Assembly (NCBI GenBank): GCA_033721915.1
Contig: JAWWAC010000054.1
Location: 1 to 20,845, forward strand
Reading direction: 5' to 3'
Length of the DNA: 20,845 nucleotides
Source of the DNA: REBR01 sp033721915
Lineage (GTDB): Bacteria; Pseudomonadota; Gammaproteobacteria; Pseudomonadales; Oleiphilaceae
The position numbers and the translations under genes are program-made. The notes below the pieces were generated by a model. The model worked only from the letters and a program-made list of their open reading frames with translations. It was not told where the DNA came from and made no database searches. Position 1 is the first letter of the stretch; every line of letters starts with the position of its first letter. Of this stretch, positions 14,628-20,845 are shown piece by piece.

Positions 14628-16454
14628 ATGAAGAATACAACGTTTCGCCAAGCCATGAGTCCCAGCAAGACTCTGATGATGCTGTCTTTTGTTGTGCTGG
14701 TGATGGGCGGTTGTCGCGCTGACGACGACGTCATGGACACCCAGACCACTGAAACCGTCACCGAGGTGGTGCAGACACCGGGGATCAACACTCAGGGCAC
14801 TCTCTCTGCCCATCAGGTGGAGGGCGATGGCAGCCTGACGGAAATTGACCGGGTGCCCATGGAACAGGCCAACCAGTTGTTGACGGAGATCAATACGATT
14901 CCAGATGTGCTGCTTTACCAGGCCCGCCTGGTGGGTCAGCCGGATATCTGGGGCCTGATCAGCAACCCCAGGGCCGGAGAAATCCGTCACCTGTCGCCGT
15001 TCACCCAGATTGGCTACCGCATTGCCCAGCGTGATGGCTTTGACACCCTGAGTGTCAGCCGGGTGGATGAGATCAACGACTCGGTCAGGGACTCGCTGGC
15101 GCCCCAGGTGGACAGTCTCTTCAGTTCCATCCGGGATCTCAGTGTTCTGCCCGAATCCGGCAGCCTGGGGGATAACGAACGGGACACCCATACGCTCTAC
15201 ACCATGGTACTGAGGAGCATGGTCGTGAATCCGCAAAGCCCCGGCGATGAAGCGGCGAATTTCAGCCCCGACGACGAGTCGGCACGGGTGGCCGTGGCCC
15301 TGGACGATCTCACCATTGATGGTGGCTCCGGCGTGTTCGACGGCCGCAACGCCGATGGCGAGCCAGTGCCCAACCTCAACTACAACCCCTTGCGCTTTCT
15401 GCCTCGCTACAGCACCGCTCTGGACGCGGCGGCCTTTGAGTTTGCCAACGGGGCCTTGCAGGACCGGGTCGAGGGCACCGAACTGGCCCGCTTCATGAAC
15501 CGGGATCTGCGTTGCGACCAGGAATTTGTGGACAGCTACTTCTCCGCAAACGCCGGTGAGCTGACCCTGGACGCCCGACGCGTGGACGGCTTTGAAGCCC
15601 TTTTCAATCAGGGCGAGGAGTACGGTTTTATGCTCCAGGAAAATGGCGACCTGTCCTTCTTCACGGAGCAGGAGAACGTCAACCTCGCCAGGGCAGAGCT
15701 TTTCACCTGCAGCAGCGGCGAAAACTCCCAGGTCAGCCTGGTGCGGTATGTCTCGGATATCACCGGCGACGGTCAGCGTGAGGAAATCGTCATTGTCGGC
15801 ACCGGTGATCAGGCTCTGGCCGGCTCCGGCACCGGTGGTGGCATCTATATTGCCACCGAAAGCGGAGACCGCCTGGCCGTGTTCGGCAACGTCAACCCCT
15901 TCGGCGGTGGCATTAACCCCACTCAGCCCCAGGCGGAGCGGGCGCTTTGTGCCGGTGTGGAAGATCTGTTCTCGTTTTCCCTCAATGGCCTCAACACACA
16001 GGCCCAGGGTGTGACCTCCGGTGAAACCAGCAGCGTCAGCAACCCTGAATTGGCGGCGGACGGCGCTCTGACCACCGCGGCCACACTGAGTATCGAGGTG
16101 GGTGGACTGATGAATTTCGCCCGGGTGGATGTGAGCAATGATCTGCCTCCCATGTCCGCAGACAACGCCGGCCGTGTGGCCATAGTGGCCTCGGTGCCTG
16201 ACAGTATGCTCAGCATCGGTCTCCTTGAGAGCCTGACCGTGACCACCCTGCGTAACGGGCAGGTGCTGAGCACCGATGAGGACCTGACCGTGGTGGAGGT
16301 GGATCTGCTGGAGCAGACGGGCTTCTCCGGACAGCGTCTGATTGTCATGGACGCCGCCGGCGAGCCCTTTGATGAAGTTCGTGTGGAGCTGCGGGCCGGA
16401 CTGCTGAGCGTGGATGCCCAGGTCCAGGTGTCGGATACCTGTTACGGCCCCTGA
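14628..16454 (+). CDS. Lipoprotein of unknown function (608 residues)
   Basis: The ATG at 14628 has a GAGGAAG site and opens a lipoprotein signal peptide with lipobox Val-Met-Gly-Gly-Cys (Cys29). The frame is open from a GTG at 14577 but without ribosome site or signal. The mature protein has four other cysteines (about 307, 363, 439 and 605) that could pair as two disulfides. Near residue 375-390, Asp-Ile-Thr-Gly-Asp-Gly-Gln-Arg-Glu-Glu resembles a calcium-binding FG-GAP/EF-hand-type loop within a strand-rich segment. No enzyme motif is recognised. It follows the OmpA-like gene by 66 bp and ends at a strong terminator, so the two form a short envelope operon. The +2 residue is Arg, giving no inner-membrane retention signal. 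Confidence 0.78.
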   Translation: MKNTTFRQAMSPSKTLMMLSFVVLVMGGCRADDDVMDTQTTETVTEVVQTPGINTQGTLSAHQVEGDGSLTEIDRVPMEQANQLLTEINTIPDVLLYQARLVGQPDIWGLISNPRAGEIRHLSPFTQIGYRIAQRDGFDTLSVSRVDEINDSVRDSLAPQVDSLFSSIRDLSVLPESGSLGDNERDTHTLYTMVLRSMVVNPQSPGDEAANFSPDDESARVAVALDDLTIDGGSGVFDGRNADGEPVPNLNYNPLRFLPRYSTALDAAAFEFANGALQDRVEGTELARFMNRDLRCDQEFVDSYFSANAGELTLDARRVDGFEALFNQGEEYGFMLQENGDLSFFTEQENVNLARAELFTCSSGENSQVSLVRYVSDITGDGQREEIVIVGTGDQALAGSGTGGGIYIATESGDRLAVFGNVNPFGGGINPTQPQAERALCAGVEDLFSFSLNGLNTQAQGVTSGETSSVSNPELAADGALTTAATLSIEVGGLMNFARVDVSNDLPPMSADNAGRVAIVASVPDSMLSIGLLESLTVTTLRNGQVLSTDEDLTVVEVDLLEQTGFSGQRLIVMDAAGEPFDEVRVELRAGLLSVDAQVQVSDTCYGP

Positions 16455-16478
16455 TTGCGGTCTGGTGACCGTTTCGTC

Positions 16479-16502
16479 AAGGCCCCTTTTGGGGCCTTTT
16501 TT
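16479..16502 (+). terminator. Intrinsic terminator after the OmpA/lipoprotein operon
   Basis: AAGGCCCC (16479-16486) pairs perfectly with GGGGCCTT (16491-16498) over a TTTT loop, followed by a T run to 16502. It begins 24 bp past the stop at 16454. This is the clearest rho-independent terminator in the window. Confidence 0.92.
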
Positions 16503-16709
16503 GTGGTTTGTGGAGAGAAGCGTCGAATCGTTAGTCCGGGAGTAATTACATAGGCAATGCTGTGATAAAGCTTTCAAAAATGAACAGCTGGCGTCATTAG
16601 CCTTGTTGCCGGCCTCTTTTGTCAGGTTGGCCAAGCACCAGGGCAGGCTGGGCGCGTAATCTTACAAATCGACATCGATAGCAATAAAACATTACACAAA
16701 GGCCTGCTT
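16503..16709 (+). promoter_or_regulatory. Leader/promoter region of the tandem lipoprotein hydrolases
   Basis: These 207 bp lie between the terminator and the hydrolase start. They contain A+T-rich parts near 16535-16585 and 16660-16700, as expected for a promoter, and AAAGG at 16698-16702 as ribosome site. I cannot name a good -35/-10 pair. No gene-length frame with a ribosome site is seen. Confidence 0.35.
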
Positions 16710-18641
16710 ATGCGAACCGCTTTCCATGTCCTGCTGACATTTCTGGTGCTGACTCTGTTAACCGGATGCCTCGCGGAGAGCGGCAGTAACACGCCTGATG
16801 CTGCCCAAGCTGTTGCGAGTGACGGTCAAAATGATGACCGCCTTGCTGGCGAGGACGCCAGCGTCAACCCCTCCGCACTGCGGACCCGCAACAGTTTCCG
16901 GAACACCGGCCGTCCCATGCCAGTCGCCACTACAGAGGTGGATCCGATGGCCTGTGGCAATAACGAGGCCGGAGGACGCAGTTACCGGGTTGAGGTGCCC
17001 TCGCGCGTCGATGGCGCGGCGATCGTCTTTCAGGTGTTGGAGCCGGCGCAGATTGATTGCCGCAATGGCAGTCCTCTGATCCTCCAGGGGCATGGCTTCA
17101 GTGGTTCGCGCACCACCGAAGCCAGCGGAGAAGTTGGCATGCTCACGGAAGCCGGGTATACCGTGATCAGCATTGATCAGCGCGGTCACGGTGAAAGTGG
17201 AGGCACTGTCCGGGTCATGGATCCGGACTTTGAAGGTGAAGACCTCGTGCAGATCGTGGACTGGGCGGAAGGCAATCTGGATTACCTGGCTTATCGCGGC
17301 AACGATCTGATGCTGGGGGGGGTGGGCAGCAGCTATGGCGGCGGCTTCCAATACCTGTTGTATCACGTGGATCCGGACGAGCGCATGGATGCCATGGTGC
17401 CGGACATCACCTGGCACAACCTTCTCTACAGCCTTAACCCGGGCGATGTCACTAAAAACCACTGGCTGCTGTTTTTTTCCGGTACGGGGGACACCAACAC
17501 GGACTTTGGCATGGATCCCTTTATCCGCTCATCACTGGTAGACGGTCTGCTGCAGGGGCGTTTCCCGGAGGCCGCACTGGATTTTTTCTATTACCACGGC
17601 CCGGGCTACTTCATGGACAACAGCCGTGGTGTTTCCGTCTTTGACAGCGGTAACAGCCAGGAATACCTTCTGGACCCCCTGACCGGCCGGGTCCCCGTTA
17701 CCAGTGATGGCCGTTACATCATCAAGACGCCCATGGCGGATCCTTATCCCGTGGATGTGCTGATGTTCCAGAGCACCCGCGACACACTGTTTCCCTTCAA
17801 TGACGCCTTTGATAATTACCGGGTTTACAGCGCAGCCGGCGGTGATGTCCGCCTTCTGACCCATTCTTCGGGCCATGAGCTGCTATCGCCCAACTTTGGC
17901 AAGGTCCAGGAGACACTGGCCAGTCTGGATTTCTATGGTGGGGCCCTGGCCGATGGGAGCATTGATTCTCTGTCCAACTGTGGAAGTATCAGCAAGCCGG
18001 CGGCCACGCTGGCCTGGTTTGATGAAAAGCTCCGGGGCCAGGGCAAAGCCGATGATGTGATCACAACGGGCGATCAGATCTGTTACACATTGCGACCCGG
18101 AGATGCAGTCTCCGCTCCACGGGTGACCGTGGGTGGCCAGTCCTTCCCCGTTACCGGCCTGTCGGGGGATGAGGGTGCTGTTACGGCTTTGGCCGGGCCG
18201 AACCCCCTGCCGACGATTGTGGAGCTGGTTGAACTGCCAGAAGATGGGGTGATTGCCGGCATCCCCACTGCCGATCTGAGTCTGTCTCTGGGGGATGAGG
18301 CTCTGGACAGTCAGTGCATGGATGAAGGGACACCGCTGGTCCATCTGGGCAGCTGTGACGCCATTCTGTTTGCCGGCGTCGGTGTGATCCGTGCCGGCAA
18401 CCCGGTCCCGGAGCTGATTGATGAACAGGTATTCCCTTTGCGTGGACTGGGCCGGCACGAAGTGGATCTCACCGGGATTGCCGAGCGGCTGGAGACGGGA
18501 GACAGGCTGGTGCTGATGCTCTACGGACAGCACCCCACTTTTGTGGGCGCCCACTCCAGAGATCTCACCAGTTACCAGCTCCAGGTCAGCGGCTCGGTCC
18601 GGCTCCCTCTGCTGACTCCCGACGGTCAGAAACCGCTCTGA
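16710..18641 (+). CDS. Lipoprotein alpha/beta hydrolase (CocE/X-Pro peptidase-like, S15-type)
   Basis: The ATG at 16710 follows AAAGG by seven bases. The 643-residue protein has a lipoprotein signal (Leu-Leu-Thr-Gly-Cys20), then a Ser/Asn/Asp-rich spacer. The alpha/beta hydrolase domain spans about 90-445. The nucleophile Ser208 lies in Gly-Ser-Ser-Tyr-Gly, Asp358 in Ser-Thr-Arg-Asp-Thr-Leu-Phe, and His389 in Ser-Gly-His-Glu, giving a full triad. Asp-Gln-Arg-Gly-His-Gly-Glu-Ser-Gly-Gly near 156 is typical of S15 and CocE-type hydrolases. The beta-rich C-terminal part (about 455-640) corresponds to the jelly-roll end of that family. Substrates could be peptides, esters or polymers. The enzyme should be tethered on the outer membrane. 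It is 48 bp upstream of the next hydrolase, a likely operon. Confidence 0.88.
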   Translation: MRTAFHVLLTFLVLTLLTGCLAESGSNTPDAAQAVASDGQNDDRLAGEDASVNPSALRTRNSFRNTGRPMPVATTEVDPMACGNNEAGGRSYRVEVPSRVDGAAIVFQVLEPAQIDCRNGSPLILQGHGFSGSRTTEASGEVGMLTEAGYTVISIDQRGHGESGGTVRVMDPDFEGEDLVQIVDWAEGNLDYLAYRGNDLMLGGVGSSYGGGFQYLLYHVDPDERMDAMVPDITWHNLLYSLNPGDVTKNHWLLFFSGTGDTNTDFGMDPFIRSSLVDGLLQGRFPEAALDFFYYHGPGYFMDNSRGVSVFDSGNSQEYLLDPLTGRVPVTSDGRYIIKTPMADPYPVDVLMFQSTRDTLFPFNDAFDNYRVYSAAGGDVRLLTHSSGHELLSPNFGKVQETLASLDFYGGALADGSIDSLSNCGSISKPAATLAWFDEKLRGQGKADDVITTGDQICYTLRPGDAVSAPRVTVGGQSFPVTGLSGDEGAVTALAGPNPLPTIVELVELPEDGVIAGIPTADLSLSLGDEALDSQCMDEGTPLVHLGSCDAILFAGVGVIRAGNPVPELIDEQVFPLRGLGRHEVDLTGIAERLETGDRLVLMLYGQHPTFVGAHSRDLTSYQLQVSGSVRLPLLTPDGQKPL

Positions 18642-18689
18642 TACCGAAGCTCATGAGCGAGTTAATCCAATAATAAAAAGGATTGCGTT

Positions 18690-20845
18690 ATGAACATCAA
18701 AAGCGGCAACCAGAGTAGCCTGAAACCTCTGGCGGCTATCCCCCTGTCTCTGGCACTGCTGCTTGGCGGCTGCCTCATGGAATCCGGCAGTAACCGCAAC
18801 GGAACAGAGGCCTCAATTGTTGCACAGCCGATGCAGCCTCCCACGGAAACAGCCGGGGACAGCCGCTGCGACAACCGCTCCCGGGTCAGTTTCAGTCAGC
18901 AGTCGCTGCCCCGCAATCTGACCCCGAGGCCCGGTCCTGAGCTGCTTTACGAGCCGATCACGGTCGCCCCCCAGTTGACCAACGCCGGCCCCTGGCAGGC
19001 GCAACCCATACTGATCTCCGGCGCCAGCGCCTATCGCTGTGGTGAGTATCTCTACCAGGACTGGCTGTTCGATGACCGGGGTGCGGCAGGGGTGCCGGAC
19101 CTGGAAGATCCCTTTTCCCCCACCGCATACCTGTTCTCACCCAAGGCCGGCACACTGACGTACCCGACGGATCCTGTCTACGGCAACAATGCTGCCGACC
19201 TGGTGGAATTCCGGGTCCGCCCCCAGGGCAATAACACCCTGTTCCGGGTGACCTTCAACACCATGAAGGACCCGGAGCGGGTGGCCTTTACACTGGCACT
19301 GGGGGATTCCGACGAGCTGCGCGAATGGCCAGCGCAAGCTGGCGTCTCCTCGCCCGCCGAATGGTTCCTCACCGTGAACGGGAATCAGGCGGAACTGCGT
19401 GATGCCGCCACCGGTGACATTGTGACCCCCACACCCAGGGTCACCGTGGACACAGAACGCCGACAGATACAGGTGCGGGTAGATGGCCGGGCCTGGAATC
19501 CCGGTAATGACGTCGTGCCAATGGCACTGGGTGCGGGACTCTGGGACAGCGTCAACCAGCGCTATCTGCAGCCAGGCCTGGTGGCTACTGAGAACCAGCC
19601 CGGCGGTGCTTCCGCCTCCGGGGCGGCCCTGTTCAATGTGGCCTTCCGGGACGAGCCTAAGCCGGAATTCCCCCCCATTGCCGGGCGCACCATCGTGGAT
19701 GCCGCAGTGAGTGCCCGGGTGGAAGGGCGCTGGTGGCGTGAGAAGGCCCAGTCCGAGGCCCTGGCCCGTGGGGACCTGAGTGCATTTGCCGCCAGGGTGG
19801 ATTTCGCCCGCCTGCGTGATCGGGTCAATGACGACAGCGGTGTCCCGGACACGGGCCACATCAACCGCATCATGACCAGCCGCTTTGAGTACGGTCAGGG
19901 CATGGATTATGACAGCGAATGCGGCGGCATTTCCGCCACCGTCCCCTGTGACGGGGCCATGGTGGGCAATCTTCAGCCTTACAGTCTGTACATCCCAGAA
20001 CAGACAGCACCGGAGTCCGGTTATGGCCTGACAATGCTGCTGCATGCCCTGTCTGCCAACTACAACCAGTATCTGGGCTCCAACCACGCCGTCCAGCTGG
20101 GTGAGCGCAGCACCGGATCACTGGTGGCCACACCGGCTGGGCGCGGCCCCGACGGCTTCTACGCCGATGCCGCCGAGGCGGATATGTTCGAGGTCTGGGC
20201 TGACGTGGCGCACCATTACCCCCTGGATCCGGACTGGGTCGCCATGAGTGGTTTTTCCATGGGCGGGATTGGCAGCTTCCGCCTGGCAGGGCGTTATCCG
20301 GACCTGTTTGCCCGCATCATGCCCATTGTGGCCGGTGGCAATGAAACCCTTATGCCTTCCCTGCGCCATGTCCCGGTGATGATGTGGAACGCCCTTCTGG
20401 ATGAGCTGCAGCCGGTGACCACCACCGAGTCGGCCGTCACCACACTGCAGGACGAAGGCTACCGCATGGATATCTGGCGCTTTGAGACCTGGGATCATCT
20501 CACGGCGGCGGCCTTCGACAACTACCAGCCCGGTGCCGACTTCCTGGGGGATGCCCTTGTGGTCAGAAACCCGGCCCGCATCACTTATATTGTGGACTCT
20601 GGAGAGGATGCCCCAAGAGTGGGTATGGTGGCGGACAAGGCCTACTGGCTGTCAGATCTGAAGGCGGGCTCGCCGGATGATGGGGCCGGTCGCATAGAGG
20701 CCTTTTCACGGGGCCTTGGCCAGGCGGATCCGGCGGTGAACCCCCAGCGCAGTGATGCTGGCCTGCTCACCGGCGGCACACTGGATCCGGCCATCTATAC
20801 CCGGCGTGTGGTGGACTGGCAGCCGGCGGAAGCGGTTCCCGCCGA
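18690..20845 (+). CDS. Lipoprotein esterase / PHB-depolymerase-like alpha/beta hydrolase, 3' truncated
   Basis: The frame is open from the ATG at 18690 (preceded by AAAAAGGA) to the window end, 718 codons so far. The lipoprotein signal ends Leu-Gly-Gly-Cys28, followed by Leu-Met-Glu-Ser-Gly-Ser-Asn, nearly the same as the previous gene. Residues about 75-330 are beta-rich and contain Trp-Pro-Ala-Gln-Ala-Gly, and may be a DOMON/glucodextranase-like sugar-binding module (low confidence). The hydrolase domain follows: the nucleophile is Ser523 in Gly-Phe-Ser-Met-Gly-Gly, with Asp571 and His603 (Trp-Asp-His) placed as in esterase-D/PHB-depolymerase-like enzymes. An oxyanion-type Leu-His-Ala-Leu segment lies near 453-456. 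A further beta-rich domain begins about 630 and is cut. Substrate unknown; polyester or acylated polysaccharide is a guess. Confidence 0.82.
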   Translation, partial: MNIKSGNQSSLKPLAAIPLSLALLLGGCLMESGSNRNGTEASIVAQPMQPPTETAGDSRCDNRSRVSFSQQSLPRNLTPRPGPELLYEPITVAPQLTNAGPWQAQPILISGASAYRCGEYLYQDWLFDDRGAAGVPDLEDPFSPTAYLFSPKAGTLTYPTDPVYGNNAADLVEFRVRPQGNNTLFRVTFNTMKDPERVAFTLALGDSDELREWPAQAGVSSPAEWFLTVNGNQAELRDAATGDIVTPTPRVTVDTERRQIQVRVDGRAWNPGNDVVPMALGAGLWDSVNQRYLQPGLVATENQPGGASASGAALFNVAFRDEPKPEFPPIAGRTIVDAAVSARVEGRWWREKAQSEALARGDLSAFAARVDFARLRDRVNDDSGVPDTGHINRIMTSRFEYGQGMDYDSECGGISATVPCDGAMVGNLQPYSLYIPEQTAPESGYGLTMLLHALSANYNQYLGSNHAVQLGERSTGSLVATPAGRGPDGFYADAAEADMFEVWADVAHHYPLDPDWVAMSGFSMGGIGSFRLAGRYPDLFARIMPIVAGGNETLMPSLRHVPVMMWNALLDELQPVTTTESAVTTLQDEGYRMDIWRFETWDHLTAAAFDNYQPGADFLGDALVVRNPARITYIVDSGEDAPRVGMVADKAYWLSDLKAGSPDDGAGRIEAFSRGLGQADPAVNPQRSDAGLLTGGTLDPAIYTRRVVDWQPAEAVPA

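Noticed and set aside
14271..16634. A 787-codon open frame on the minus strand opposite the OmpA-like and 608-residue lipoprotein genes
   Set aside because: It is rich in His, Gln and Gly with no domain or ribosome site, and both opposite-strand genes have clear signal peptides and ribosome sites. Long antisense frames are common in GC-rich genes.
18649..18658. GCTCATGAGC palindrome between the two lipoprotein hydrolases
   Set aside because: Ten bases is short, there is no T tract, and the gap is too small to suggest a separate promoter; chance is sufficient.

Overview
The window is GC-rich (roughly 60-65% by eye) and densely coded on both strands. It reads as chromosomal DNA of a free-living gammaproteobacterium. 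FolM, a DadA-like dehydrogenase, an AraC regulator of the OruR/ArgR type, an AI-2E permease and many outer-membrane lipoproteins fit a marine Alcanivorax/Oceanospirillales-like organism. That placement is inference from gene content, not a database match. I see no tRNA, rRNA, insertion sequence, CRISPR array or phage gene.

Left part (1-7.6 kb): a serine beta-lactamase-fold hydrolase, truncated by the window edge just before its SxxK catalytic motif, a helical-repeat lipoprotein and a SulP anion transporter with STAS domain run left to right. They meet a convergent D-amino-acid dehydrogenase (dadA-like) whose last codons look frameshifted. Divergent from it are a ChrR-type cupin and an HEWFH metallopeptidase-like protein. 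The latter overlaps tail to tail with folM (dihydromonapterin reductase).

Middle part (7.6-10.4 kb, minus strand): a MAPEG membrane protein, then an AI-2E family permease that overlaps an AraC regulator by four bases (GTGA). A 16-bp perfect palindrome lies in the folM upstream region. A long two-tier inverted repeat covers the MAPEG stop codon.

Right part (10.4-20.8 kb) is an envelope and secretion block. A lipoprotein gene is translationally coupled (TGATG) to a secreted subtilisin-like protease with a Ser-Asp-rich linker. This pair is transcribed divergently from an OmpA-family protein and a 608-residue lipoprotein of unknown function, which end at a clear intrinsic terminator. Next come two tandem lipoprotein hydrolases: an alpha/beta hydrolase with a complete Ser-Asp-His set, and a larger esterase-like protein that runs off the window end. 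Their lipoprotein N-termini share the Cys-Leu-x-Glu-Ser-Gly-Ser-Asn pattern. The likely theme is surface-anchored degradation of proteins and esters. The substrates cannot be read from sequence.

The most interesting points are the lipoprotein/S8 protease pair with a hairpin just before its ribosome site, the paired lipoprotein hydrolases, the unknown 608-residue lipoprotein, and the probable one-base indel at the end of dadA.
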